Positions 22,467 to 34,609 of a DNA stretch of 64,000 nt are shown one piece after another. The position numbers and the translations under genes are program-made. The first letter of the stretch is position 1, and each line of letters starts with the position of its first letter. The stretch is from Schizophyllum amplum (lineage: Eukaryota; Basidiomycota; Agaricomycetes; Agaricales; Schizophyllaceae), in NCBI GenBank assembly GCA_007026445.1, contig VDMD01000035.1, forward strand, positions 124,001 through 188,000. The letters run 5' to 3'. Below the pieces are notes generated by a model. That model had not been told where the DNA came from. It made no database searches and worked only from the letters and a program-made list of their open reading frames with translations.

Positions 22467-23753
22467 ATGCTGTCGCTGTTCCTGCCCGTCCTGCTCGCCA
22501 CCACCGCGCTCGCTGCTCCAGCGGCAGTGGTCGTCTCCAATGCGACGACGCTCATCAGCCGGGCCGCGACGACGCTCGTCAGCCGGGACGTGACGACGCT
22601 GACCGCGGACGCCATCGCGGGTTTCGCGCCCTACACCGAGTTCGCGGCGGCGGCGTACTGCCCTCAGGGGATCGAGACTTGGCAGTGTGGTGGTGAGTGG
22701 CTGCAGTCGGTGGTGTCGCCAGGATGGGGTACTGATGAGTTGCGCAGACTCCTGCACTGCGAACGGGGATTTCGAGCTCTACGGGTATGGTGGGGATGGT
22801 GGGGATGTGCAGTATTGTAAGTCGGAGCTTTCCAAAGTATCGCTTGTCCGCTCATGCAAGGGCTGCCCAGACTACCTCGGCTACTCGCCCTCCCTTCAGA
22901 CGATCATCGTCGCGCACCAGGGTACCGATCCCACCGAGCTGTACGTGTTGTCTTGCGACCTTGATTTTCCTCTTTGACAACGACTGAACATCGTCCAGGG
23001 AGTCCGTCCTCACCGATGTTGACTTCCCTCAGGACTCGCTCGATGCCACGCTATTCCCGGGCGCACCGACCGACGCCCTCGTGCACGGCGGCTTCCGCGA
23101 CGCGCAGGCCGACACCGCCGACATCGTCCTCGCCGGCGTGCGCGCGCTGATGGCCTCCTCTGGTACCTCGTCCGTCACCGCCGTCGGCCACTCCCTCGGC
23201 GGCGCGATCGCGGAGATGGACGCCGTATTCCTGAAGCTGAACATCCCGGAGGCGGTGGTGAACGCGGTGACGTTTGGGAAGCCGCGTGTGGGGAACCCGG
23301 CTTGGGCGGAGCTGGTCGACGCGAGCGTGGATAGCTTTAGGAGGGTGAACAATATGGATGGTAGGTGATGCTTGTGCACTTTGCTGGAAGGTGGGGCTGA
23401 TGGCTATGGGCGATGTAGACTTGGTCCCGATCCTTCCCGGGCGAGGGTTGGGATTTGCGCACCCTGAGGGTGAGGTGCATATTGTCCAGGAGGGCGAGTG
23501 GGTTGCGTGCCCCGGGAACGACGATGCGGATGACGAGGAGTGCACGATACAGACGGTGAGCGAGTTTTTGGTGTGCGACGCAAGGTAGGATGCTGACGTG
23601 TATCTTGGCGTACAGGTGCCAAATATCTTCGAGGGAAATGTGCTCGACCATGTATGTCCCCGCGATTCCTTCAAGCTCGCAATGGATTGCTGACCTGAAT
23701 TCCTCCAGCTTGGTCCCTATGCGGGAATCTATATTAGCACAATTACATGTTGA
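22467..23753 (+). CDS. Secreted class 3 (alpha/beta-hydrolase) lipase, gene 1
   Basis: Seven exons (22467-22692, 22748-22816, 22871-22940, 22999-23360, 23419-23555, 23616-23651, 23709-23753) encode 314 aa. A signal peptide (LFLPVLLATTALAAP) is followed by a Ser/Thr-rich stretch. The class 3 lipase fold is shown by YLGYSPSLQTIIVAHQGTDP (oxyanion region), the nucleophile elbow VGHSLGGAIAE (catalytic Ser), KPRVGNPAWAE, the catalytic Asp in DDLVPILPG, and the catalytic His in DHLGPYAGIY near the C-terminus. It hydrolyses ester bonds in acylglycerols outside the cell. It is a tandem paralogue of the gene at 24870, with four shared intron positions and two that differ. Family assignment is firm. 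Confidence 0.92.
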
Positions 23754-24869
23754 AGGGTACAACGTTGAAGACGACTACGGTCGAATGCCTATGGGCTATA
23801 TGTAGTATATGCGCATCTGTCTGTTGACAGGGGACAAGTGAGCCATCTATTGACTTGTATTTGCATCCATACCTCACGTGACCGACGGCACGTTTTGAAA
23901 CTCCGCTTTTGACTTTCGCGCTCAAGCTCTCTGTCCTGAACGCTCATCAGTCTACACCAAGTCTACCTCGAAGTTGCCAAATTTTTCTAGACAATGGGGG
24001 ATGGGTCCTTCGGGAGACCCAAGGATATTCGGATTCCGAAACCGTGCGACACGTTCGGGTAAGTACGCATGACGTGTCCATGTTGAACTTTCCGCATGGT
24101 TTGATGTTTGTCTACAGGGAAGTCGGATGAGCAAATGCGGCTGCGCGTATGGTCAATGCTCTGTCTATCATCTATCTACCCTGGTTTTCTTACGAGCCGA
24201 ATTCTTCTTCCCACCTTCAGGCAGGCAGACATGCGGCAAACGCGATCATGGCGAGCCTATAAGCCGTTCAAGCATTCAATGTCACTCATCTCAGATCCTA
24301 TTCAGTCTCCGTCAATACCCTCGCTGCTGAACTAACGCGGTAAATACCTCCTCCTACACAAGCATGAGTCTAACCACTTTATATAGCGGCCATTGCAGCT
24401 TATCCGCAACGATGTCGCCTTCCCCAACGAACAGAGTGACATATATAGACGTAAGGGGACCAACCGCGCGGTCTTTCCTCTCGCTGGTTACTTACCTTGC
24501 TCAACTCTTCGGCGTACGCGACTTCATTTTACTCGTCGGCGTCCCTGCCCGCATGTGCAAGCCCGCGCCCGCGCAACCATCCCGAGAGTGTGCGGTGCCC
24601 GTCGCGAGGACCTGCTCGCCTGTGACCATACTTACCCGCATTCTAACCGCACACCGTCTCCTTACGCGATGTTGAAGTAGCCAATGAAAGGGATATCTGC
24701 CATCGGGCTGGCCGTTATCGGCCGTCTGGCGCGTACGCGGGGCGCCTGGACAGTCAGCACACCATGCATACTTATACCTATTGCGGGATATTGTGAGGGT
24801 AGGATCCCCTCATTCATCCCCTCCCCGTCTCCAACGCGCTTCGAGCCCAGCCGCCTGCGCTAGTCCGCC
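23754..24869. other. Spacer between the two lipases
   Basis: No gene is supported. Open frames at 23909-24130 and 24364-24680 are short and featureless. Confidence 0.5.
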
Positions 24870-26073
24870 ATGCTGTCGCTCATCACACTCATTACACTTC
24901 CACTCTTTGTCAATGCCGCACCGCGACCAGTTCGTCGCGCGACGGACCTGAGCACGCAGGATATCGACGGCTTTACACCCTTTACCAACTTTGCACTCGC
25001 TGCGTACTGTCCGGATAACATCGGTACTTGGGAATGCGGGAGTACGGCTGGCTTCTGTGTTTACTGCCGTCGTCGTGCTGACTCTTCATATTAGCCTCCT
25101 GTGAGGCGAACTCCGACTTCGAGGTGTCTGCCAACGGGGGGGACGGCGCAGATATCCAGTATTGTACGTCGCAATGGGTCACGAATGCAGGCTTGCGCTG
25201 ACGATGTCACAGATTACATCGGCTACTCCCCGTCGCTACAGACTATCATTGTCGCTCATCAGGGTACCGATCCGAAGGAACTGTGCGTTCCTCTCTTTGT
25301 CTCTCATATCTTATGTCCTAAGCACAATTTCAGGGAGGCTGACCTGACCGACATCGACATCCCACAAGATGTAGTGGATGAGACGCTCTTCCCAGGCCTC
25401 GATGATGATGTCCTGGTGCATGAGGGTTTCCGCGACGCTCAAGCGCAGACCGCGGGTGCGGTGCTCGACAGCGTGAAGAGCTTGCTTGCCTCGTCGGGTT
25501 CGAACGTGATCACCGTCGTCGGCCACTCGCTCGGCGGCGCGCTCGCGGAGCTAGACTCGGTCTTTCTGAAGTTGAACTTGCCTGACGCGACAGTGAACGT
25601 CGTGACATACGGCAAGCCGCGTGTAGGTAATGAAGCGTGGGCGGAGGCGGTTGATGCGACGGTACGTGGCCGCGTTGGACACGCGCGATCTGTGCTGATT
25701 GCGTCGCTGCAGGTCGACTCCTTTAAGCGGGTCGACAATATGCACGATATGGTCCCTATTCTGCCCGGGAGGGGGCTCAACTTTGCGCACCCGGAGGGTG
25801 AGATACATATTGTGGACGAGGGCGTTTGGGCGGTGTGTCCAGGTAAGCTGCGCAACTCTTCCTTATTGTGTGTCCCTTCTGACGGGAATGGCTTTCAGGC
25901 ATCGACAACGCGGATGATGACGACTGTACGATCAAGACCGTTCCGAACATCTTTGACGGGAGCATTGCCGACCATGTGAGTCTACTGATTGATGTGCGCT
26001 AGAGCAGTTTGCTCACAGACGCCCACAGCGCGGCCCCTATAACGGGATCTACCTGACCAGCAAGAACTGCTGA
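24870..26073 (+). CDS. Secreted class 3 lipase, gene 2
   Basis: Seven exons (24870-25041, 25095-25163, 25213-25282, 25334-25661, 25713-25842, 25899-25975, 26029-26073) encode 296 aa. A signal peptide (MLSLITLITLPLFVNAAP) is present. The same fold and triad as gene 1 are seen: YIGYSPSLQTIIVAHQGTDP, VGHSLGGALAELDS, KPRVGNEAWAE, HDMVPILPG (Asp) and DHRGPYNGIYL (His). It lacks the Ser/Thr-rich N-terminal stretch of gene 1. The intron at 25662-25712 is 51 nt and stays open if retained, so a 17-residue longer form is possible. An internal Asp-rich stretch (IDNADDDDC) precedes the last exon. Confidence 0.92.
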
Positions 26074-26426
26074 GTATGTATAACTGTATTTATGAATGTG
26101 ATTTGTGCACGTACATATGTGTACGACGGCATGCAAGGATAGCATGTATATACCAGAGCCGATGATATTTATTGATGGGCGCATGTCTGCTAGTCACAGG
26201 CTCTGTAAGTATGTACAATAGTAGCACACGGAGGCTTTAGAAAGTTCTGCTTAGGTTTCCAAAACGAATGTTGAACCGTTTGGCGCAAGTGGAGAACCAG
26301 GAAATATCAGACTACATGGCGTTACATTCATCCAGCTTTTGCATCCAACGGAGGAATCCACTCTGAGTCCAACCAGAGTGCACTGTCCAAGGCCCTCCGC
26401 GTTAGCGTTCATGGCAAACAAATGAT

Positions 26427-26432
26427 AAAAAA
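26427..26432 (-). terminator. Pol III terminator of the tRNA
   Basis: Six T residues on the minus strand begin immediately after the discriminator base of the tRNA. Confidence 0.6.
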
Positions 26433-26531
26433 TGTCCGTAGCCGGATTCGAACTGGCGGCTCCTCGGATCAGAGTACGTATGTAATACGCGAATCCACAA
26501 CGAGGTGATTTAACCCCTAATCGATACAGAC
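26433..26531 (-). tRNA. tRNA-His (GTG) candidate with a 27-nt intron
   Basis: On the minus strand, GTCTGTA pairs with TACGGAC to form a 7-bp acceptor stem (one G-U). The D arm is GATT-AGGGGTTA-AATC, and the anticodon stem is CCTCG/CGAGG. The loop begins TTGTGG, giving anticodon GTG. A 27-nt intron sits one base after the anticodon, the standard place for nuclear tRNA introns. The T arm is GCCAG-TTCGAAT-CCGGC with one A-C mismatch. A T6 tract follows directly, as for a Pol III gene. The mismatch leaves open a weakly functional or pseudo tRNA. Confidence 0.68.
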
Positions 26532-27134
26532 TTGCGTTGTGTATAGTGGCAAAGGACTATATCCAGCAAAAGCAAAACCACCTCTTCACTTCAGGTTGGT
26601 CTAATACTATCATTACTACTGATTCCTTCAGTCGTAATTATCTGATGGTGCACATATGCACTACTTAACTCTCTTTCAGTCATCCTGGAACTGGCTTACA
26701 GTGATCGGAGTCAAGCCCAACTTCTTGATCTTTTACTCTCACGGCATACCATGGACCTCCAGCGACATATGTAATGCAGTGCATCGACTCCCCAACTAGC
26801 GGTCCACTGCTATCGTGGGCATGCAGCAGAGCCGTTAAGCACGGACTTGCGCATGTCTTCTCACTGTACCACATCCAGATTGAAGGCTGAGGCATCGAGT
26901 TTCGCAGAAGCTTGAGGGGAAGAATGGCCGTCTGGATGACGACCTGGTCTCGATAACATTTACTGCTCCGCGTGCATCGGCGCTGAAGCGCTGACCGCTG
27001 CAACGAGCGGTTCCTGATGGATTGTTTCACACAGCAGAATCAGTACACGGTCACGAATTTGCGATCATCAATCCGGAGGCATGAAGAGACGCGCGTATCG
27101 GGTACACGCGTCTCTCTCTCTTCCTTCACCTTCA
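26532..27134. other. Spacer between the tRNA and the ABC transporter
   Basis: No gene is established. A minus-strand open frame (26680-27030, 116 aa) ends in ITYVAGGPWYAVRVKDQEVG, which reads like protein. I could not assign it or find flanking exons. Confidence 0.35.
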
Positions 27135-27140
27135 TATAAG
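27135..27140 (+). promoter_or_regulatory. TATA-like element of the ABC transporter gene
   Basis: TATAAG, about 57 bp before the ATG at 27197. Confidence 0.4.
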
Positions 27141-27196
27141 TGAGTAGTTCATCAAGAGCGGCCTACATATATACTCATAAGCATTTCCAGACCCCG

Positions 27197-30100
27197 ATGA
27201 ATGCGGAGCTCATCGTGGTATACGCGTCTCTCTTCTCCATCGTCTCTTTCGCGTTCAAGGCTGCTTGCCGTCTGTGGATGACAGGAAAGGATGACGCGTC
27301 GCCAGTGCTCAACAAGTCGGTCTACGCCCTCAAAGGCGTCGGCATCTTTCGCTTGGCCAGGTTTATAGGTTGTGTTGCACTCCTGGGAGCTTCGGCTGCG
27401 TCTGCTGCGATTTCGCAGTCGTGGATTGACGCTGCACTCTGCGCCTCCTTCGTCAGTGTATTTTTCCCCGTGCATATGCATGCTACTGACTGACTGTCGT
27501 TTCAGTGCTACGCGTGTGTACTCGCTTTCGTATCCGCCGCTCGCTTGCATGTCTCCCCTGCTGCCACCGCTCATTTGAACGCCCTCCTTCTCATCGCGTT
27601 CGGCGTTCTTGCTGTGCCAGACCTTGCTCCCTTCGCCATGCGTGATAGGCATCCTACGGAGGCTGAAAATGCGCTTCTATGGGTTATTATTGCGCTGCTT
27701 TTCTTGAACGGCGTTCTTATCCCGTTGATTACGCCGAGGGTTCATACTCCTGTCAATCTGAAGGTACTGCCGTGTTCGTATGACCTTTATTCTCCACCGT
27801 TGAACGCATGACAGAATCCATGGCCTGCCACTGTAGAGCAACAAGCGTCCATCTTGTCCGTTGCGACATTTTCGTTCTTGAATCCTGTCATTTCGCTGGC
27901 CAAGAATAAGCCTGACCTTGCTCTGGATGACCTGCCGCCTGTCGCGGACACGGATGACGCGGAGCATTTGATGGCGAAGAGCTTCGAAGTAAGGTGGCTC
28001 ACCTTCGGCCTATCGATATTCTTATGATTTACTACAGACCCTCGATATACTTGGTGGCAAGCGCCGGAGGCATATTTTCTTTGGGCTGTTGAGGGTCTTC
28101 CGACTTGAGTACTCGCTCTTGGTACTCTCTCTTGTCATTCAGGTCCTGGCAAACTTTGCAGCGCCGCTGGGCTTAAACCGTATACTCTAGTACGTCTCGT
28201 CGTTTATGCCTTATAACGCGCTGATTGTGCCGCAGCTACTTCGAGCAGGGACAGGAGAAGATGACGATGCGCCCGTGGTTTTGGATTAGCCTCCTCTTCG
28301 TGGGGCCGACGATAGGATCTTTCGCGCTGCAGTGGTATATTCATCTTGCAGTAGGCAACTCATTTGTTCTCCTATTCCGCTTAACCGAATTGCCATATAG
28401 ACGCGTACAACCATCCGCGCAGAAGCTATCGTCACGCAGCTGATATACGAGCATGCGCTGAGACTTCGAATTCAGGCTGGCTTGGGCGAGCAGTCAACGA
28501 ACGAGGACTCAGAGCGTCGACCCGACAAAAACAATTTCCTAGGCCGCCTCAATACGCTGGTGACGACAGATCTGCAGAACATCATTAACGGCCGCGACTT
28601 CATCTTGATCCTGGTCTTCATTCCCCTGAATGTGATAATTGGCATCTCGTTCTTGTATTCGATTCTGGGGTGGAGGTATGGTGCCTTCCTCGCTTATACG
28701 ATGCTTGAAGGCGATGAACCACGTCCCTAGTGCATTCGTGGGCCTGGCCGTCATCATCGCTACCCTTCCCGTACCGACAATCTCGGCCAAGATGATCCAG
28801 GAAGTCGACAAGGAACGTCTGCGCCGTTCAGACGCTCGAGTACAGAGCATCACCGAAGGTTCGTCTCTTTCCTACTTAGCTAAACTTACGCTGCTAAGCG
28901 CCATGAATGCAGTCCTCAGTATTGTCCGGATGGTCAAGATCTTCGGCTGGGAGCGCAAGATGAAGGACAAGGTCTCGCAACAGCGCCGCGCCGAGCTCAC
29001 CGTCTTACTCCGCAGACGCATCACTGAGAAGATAAGTGACGTGATCGTCTTCTGCATCCCCGTCGTCGTCATGCTGGCGACGTACACAACCTAGTGGGTT
29101 TTGTCTTATTTCTTGCATCGACATGATAGCTCACCCCGATACAGTGTATGCACTCCACCAACGTCCTCCGAGGAGACACTGACGCACCGCAGACCCTCGT
29201 CATGAAAGAGGCCCTCAGCGCGTCTATCGTATTCAGCTCCATGACTGTCTTCGACATTTTGCGCGAGATGATTGGCCTGAGCATGTACATTATTACGTCG
29301 GCCACGACGGCGAAGGTCTCGATGGATCGCGTCGACGCGTTTTTGAACCTTAAGAACGTTGGTCGTTCTTCTTGATTGCACGTCATTACCTAACGGCCTT
29401 TACTCTCAGTCGGACCTCCTAGACGCGCTCGACATATCCCGCGACGTCCAGCCTCCAGCGGCTCCTCCGTCAGAGGGAGTGGTAGGGTTCCGAGATGTAA
29501 TCTTTGCGTGGTCGGACGACGTCGGTTCCTTCAAGCTGTGTGCGGATGAAGAGGTCGTGTTCAAGACAGGGAAGGTAAACCTAATCGTTGGTCCAACGGG
29601 GTCAGGGAAGACGTCGTTAGTCTCGTTTATTTCCCGTCTGACCTTCAAGCTAAATTCCCCAGTCTCCTTATGGCTCTTCTCGGTGAGTCCACCGTGATCT
29701 GCTAAGCACGTGATTCAAGCTCTATCCAGGCGAAATGCGATACGCGCCTATCACCTCTGCTTCTTGGGTCCAGCTTCCTCGCGAGCACGGTATTGCATAT
29801 GCGGCGCAAGAATCTTGGGTCCAGAGCGACACGATCAAGGTGCGTGCGCTTTCCTGTACCAAGCACGCTGTAACCTTACCTTGTTTTGCAGAACAACATC
29901 CTCTTCGGAGCTCCCTACGATGAAGAGCGCTACAAGACAGTCCTGTATCAATGCGCGCTGGACCGCGACCTCACCCTTTTCGATGCGAAGGATGGGACCG
30001 AGGTCGGCGAGAAGGGAGTCACTCTCAGCGGTGGGCAGAAGGCACGCGTGACTCTCGCGAGGGCGGTATACTCGAGGTATGGACGAAGTCATCCGACAAT

Positions 30101-33100
30101 TTGTAATCGGCTGATACATCATGGATAGCGCGAACATTCTTCTGCTGGACGATGTCTTGGCTGCTTTGGAGTGTGTATCTGTGTCTGACGATAAGTTGCT
30201 AGTCCTGATTCGCGTCCACCCAGTGTACATACGGCGAAATGGATCGTTGAGAAGTGTCTGTCTGGATCGCTGGTCAAGGGACGTACAGTCCTCCTTGTGG
30301 TGAGCTCTAGTCTCTCCGCGGATAGGGTATGCTTATAACGCTCCCTGATCCAGACGCACAACGTCGCGCTTGCGCAGCCTCTCGCCGATGCCGTGGTGGC
30401 GGTCTCGAATGGACGAGTTACCCTGGATGATAATTTTGCGATCGCCGTTACACATGACACTACCCTCGCGCAAGAGCTGGAACGTGATCAGAATTTCATA
30501 GAGAGGGATGAGGAGCAGACCGACGACTTTGCTCACGAAGCAGCGGAGAAGGAACCCAGTGTTGGGAAGCTCATCCTCGCTGAGGAGGTTGACGTCGGCC
30601 GCATCAGCTGGGACACGCTCGTCACATATTTGCGCGCCGCAGCTGGCTCGAAATTGCCCTTATTTCTGGCCGCCTGGATCGCCATCGTCAGCTTCGCGGA
30701 TGTCATCCACGCCGGGTCTACGTGGTATCTGGGATATTGGGCGTCACAGTATGAGACCCATGACCCCAGCGAGGTCAACGTGTCCGGGTTGGTTTTATGG
30801 CTTTTATCTTCATTGGGCTGGGGAGTTGGCTGATGGATACATAGGTATCTTGGGGTATACGGGTTACTTCTTCTGGCGCAAGTTGTCGCTGTTTTTGTCG
30901 GCTATCTCATTCTTGTTCTAGGGGGTTTGCGTGTGTCGAAGGTCCTGCATGACACGTTGATGGACAGCGTGTTGGGGACAACATTAAGGCGCGCTCTACT
31001 CTCTACTCTCTAATCCATCTCGCCGTCTCATCGTCCGGAACAGATGGCACGATCAGACACCCTCTTCGAGAATACTTGCACGTTTCACCGCCGATATGGC
31101 TATGCGTATGTTCACCTAATCTCTCATTATCTGGATCTCACTGCTAACTACTGAAAACCCCCTACAGTGGACACCGAACTCCCTCGCGACATGCAGTTCA
31201 TGTGCCAACTCACCGTCGGCCTTATCGTCAAGCTCGTGGTCATCGTCATCATCACACCTCTCTTCCTTGTCTTCGGACTGCTCGTTGGCGTCGGGGGAAT
31301 GGTCCTTGGCTCGACGTATATGCGCGCGCAGATGCCCGTGACGCGTGAGACCACCAAGGCGAGGGCGCCAATTCTTGCGCAGTATGTAGCCTTTGAGTTT
31401 CTGCAGCGATGTGATTGCTGACGGCCGCTTAGCTTCAATGCATCGATGGCGGGTTTAGGTGCGTATGACGTGGGTTTTTATGTTTTTGGCTGATGCTCGA
31501 CTTGTCCATAGTGTCCATCCGCGCCTACGGGGCGCAAGAGAGCGTCAAATACGCGTCGACACAGCGCATTAATCGATACACGCGTGCAGCCAGAGTATCC
31601 TTCGATCTGCAGCGCTGGATTACGGTGAGGTGTGTGCATTTGGGCCATAGTCATATCTGGGCATACTTTGCTACGGAGATCGTCGTTGCTGACGCTTGAA
31701 TTACAGGATGGACGCCATCGGCGCTGCATTCGCCACGCTCTTGGCTATATATTTAGTTTACTTCAAGAGCGCCGGCGAGATTGGCGCGAACGCGACGGGG
31801 TTCTCGTTGAATATGGCGGGTGTGTGTTTGACTTCGCGTGATGAAGAAGTACTGAATATTCTGATTGGCATAACTCAGTTGGCTTCAGCGGCATGGTCCT
31901 CTTTTGGGTCCGCATGATGAACATTCTCGAGGGCGATTGTGAGTGGGAATATTACCTGTATCTCTATCCCACTGACCGTTCTCCCAGGCAACAGGTAAGG
32001 GCGTTTTCCTTCAAACTAGCGGAGTCCTATATCTAGGTGACTCCCACCAGCGTCGAGCGCATCAACCAATATTTGAAGATCGAGCAAGAGCCCGCAATCT
32101 CGTCGACAGGGAATCCGCCTGCATCACTGGCACTGGACGGCCACCCGCCGGCCTCCTGGCCTGCCAGTGGCGAGCTCGACGTGCGCAACCTGTCCGCGTC
32201 GTACTCGAAGGGCGGCCCCAAGGTCCTGCGCGGCCTCTCGTTCCATATCAAGTCTGGCGAACGTGTGGGTGTGGGTGAGTGGGATATTTTGTTCGATTAG
32301 TCGGATACGTCCGAAGGGCGCCTTATGCTGTGTGACGCATGAATGGTGCCGTTCAACGGAAGCGACAGTCGTGGAGGGGAACGGGTTATGGAAATTCCGA
32401 CCCGCGCACAACTTTTACGGTCACGTGCCCGCCAGGGCACCGTCCCGAAGTCAGGTTGTGAGCTGGTTAGGTTAGGTTCGTTAGGTTCAGGTTAGGTTTA
32501 GGTTGGTTAGGGTTAGGTTGGTTAGGTTTAGGTTGGTTAGGTTGGTTAGGTTGGTTTGGGTAGCAGGTATGTCATTATTTTGTCCTGCAGAATCGTAATA
32601 AAAAGTCACTAAAGTTGTGCGCGCGCTGCGATTCCCGGGTTATGTCTGTTGAACGAGTTGCTCCACCCCTTCAACCGACCACCCACCATTACACGACTGA
32701 CCCCTGTCACCCACAGTTGGCCGCACCGGCGCCGGAAAAAGCTCCCTCAGCCTAGCGCTTCTCCGCTGCATCCAGACGGAGGGCGAGGTGTACTACGACG
32801 GGCTGGACACGAGGACGGTCTCCCTGGAGGCGCTGAGGAACAGTATCACGATCATTCCGCAGGTGGTGAGTGGGAGTGTATCATTTCGGTGCTCGCGGCG
32901 GGTTGTTGTTGTGCTCCGGGGTCTTTATTGCGCTTCTCGGTCTTTGTTGTGCTGTAGGGCTTGATTGTGCTGGCGAATGTTTGTTGTGCTCTCGCGTCAT
33001 CGTTGTACTGGCGGGCCTTTGTTGCACTGGCGGATCTGCTGGCCTGTCTCCCCATAATTTTGCTGTGTCTTCTGACTACGTGCCGACTCACCACCAACCC

Positions 33101-34189
33101 ACAGCCCGAGATGATCAGCGGCTCCCTGCGCGAGAACCTGGACCCCTTCGGCGAGCATGACGACGCGGCGCTGAACGATGCCCTACGCGCCGCGGGGCTG
33201 TTCGCACTGCAGGAGGACGCAGGTGTGTCGAGTATGACAGCTGCAGCAGACGCGACGCAGGACACCACCGTATCGGATTTGGTGAATTTAGGGAACCAGA
33301 CAATAGCGAACTCAGGGAACAAGACAACGGCGAACTCAGGGAACCAGACAACGGCTGTAAACCTCAACCTCGACACCCACATTGCCTCCGGCGGCTCCAG
33401 CCTCTCCGTCGGGCAGCGGCAGATCGTGGCGCTCGCGAGGGCGCTGGTGAGGAGGAGTCGGGTGCTGGTGCTGGATGAGGGTGCGTGGATTGTTGAAAGA
33501 TTCTTTTCTCGTCTCTGTGATATTTTGGAGAGGTTGGGCTCGAGACTCAGCTGGTATCGGTTTCTTGACGTTATACTGACGACGATGTCCTCTCCTTCAC
33601 AGCTACGTCCGCGATCGGTGAGTCTATTTACTTTAGATTGACTATTATCCGAATTCCTTGGTCGCCGTCCCACTTTCGTCGTCCGATCTCCAGGCTCCTA
33701 GTCGCCTTCCGACCTTCTGAGTCGTCACTGACCTCTGAGACGGACAACACAGTACTAACGCATCCTTCTCAGACTACCGCACGGACAGTATCATCCAGTC
33801 GTCCCTCCGGCGCCAGCTGGGCTCCGACGTGACGCTGATCGTCATCGCGCACCGGCTGCAGACGGTGATGGATGCTGATAGAATTGTGAGTGGGAGAGTT
33901 CGAGTGTTTCACGCGCTTCCCTGGCGTCCCATACCGCTGTTTACCCCATCCTGCTTAAGTACCACCACCTCGCCCCGTTCTGCCTGCTTATCACCCCAAT
34001 GACCCCTGCTGACCACCCCAATGACCTCTCGGCTGACCACCCCTCACCCTCTAGATCGTCCTCGATGCAGGCAAGATCGTCGAGTTTGATACCCCGCGCG
34101 CGCTCCTGTCGCGCCCCGAGGGGATTTTTGCGGCGCTGGTGAGGGAGGCGCCGGATAGGGAGAAGCTGGAAAGGGTCACGGTCGAATAA
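27197..34189 (+). CDS. Full-length ABCC (MRP/YOR1-type) ABC transporter
   Basis: A multi-exon gene (roughly 25 or more introns) with the order TMD0-TMD1-NBD1-TMD2-NBD2. Hydrophobic N-terminal helices (27197-27770) are followed by the first transmembrane block (about 27830-29370). NBD1 has Walker [10 protein letters not shown], signature [16 protein letters not shown] and Walker [12 protein letters not shown]. The second membrane block spans about 30600-31910, including [18 protein letters not shown]2 has Walker [32 protein letters not shown], signature [15 protein letters not shown] and Walker B VLVLDEATSAI, then VIAHRLQT. The stop is at 34187-34189. ABCC proteins export conjugates, drugs or metabolites across plasma or vacuolar membranes using ATP. 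Very small exons occur (20 nt near 29670, 15 nt at 33603-33617). The intron 32275-32716 is 442 nt and carries telomere-like repeats; 32866-33104 is another long one. The start ATG is the first in a good frame; GTG at 27140 is not a eukaryotic start. Confidence 0.9.
32464..32560 (+). repeat. Telomere-like GGTTAG repeat inside an ABC transporter intron
   Basis: About 12 irregular copies of GGTTAG / GGTTTAG / GGTTAGG lie inside the intron 32275-32716. It is close to the fungal telomere unit TTAGGG but mostly lacks the third G, so it is a variant or degenerate interstitial repeat. Confidence 0.85.
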
Positions 34190-34609
34190 GGAGGAGTTGG
34201 ATGATAACTGCGGCAGTCGGGTGCTGGTGGTAGAAGCGGACAGAAGGGTGAAAGAGGACGCGCTACGGCGTAGGATACTGGGACAGCATTATGTGGCACG
34301 GTACACTGTACTGGAGGCTTTACTAATGCAGAATATCGTGGTGGAGAGATTAATGAAGATTTTTGTCAGGGCGAGCGCGGCGGGCCGTAGCGGAGGTTTC
34401 ATCGCCAGCACTGTTGAGGGCAGCCTCGACGAAAAATGGGTGGACGGGAGGTATGTAGAGCAGAGCAGTCGCCATCGGACCCGCGCGGTTGCTAATAATA
34501 AAAGTCTATCGCTGAACATTATTTCAATCGTGACTGCCATGGGTGCCTTCTCGTCCTCGTAAATTCTTCCCATCATCGTGAATACAATGAATGACACGCC
34601 GCGCACGAG
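34190..34609. other. Short spacer; 3' flank of the small-gene copy
   Basis: From about 34380 the sequence resembles 59150-59410, the 3' flank of the intact small gene, so the duplication that made this copy included ~230 bp of downstream sequence. Confidence 0.5.

Noticed and set aside
26680..27030. Minus-strand open frame of 116 aa ending ITYVAGGPWYAVRVKDQEVG
   Set aside because: Reads somewhat like protein, but there is no family, start context or flanking exon that I can support. Mentioned only as a possibility in the spacer.
27140..27196. Earlier start for the ABC transporter at 27140
   Set aside because: The codon there is GTG, not ATG, and it overlaps the TATA-like element. ATG 27197 is preferred.
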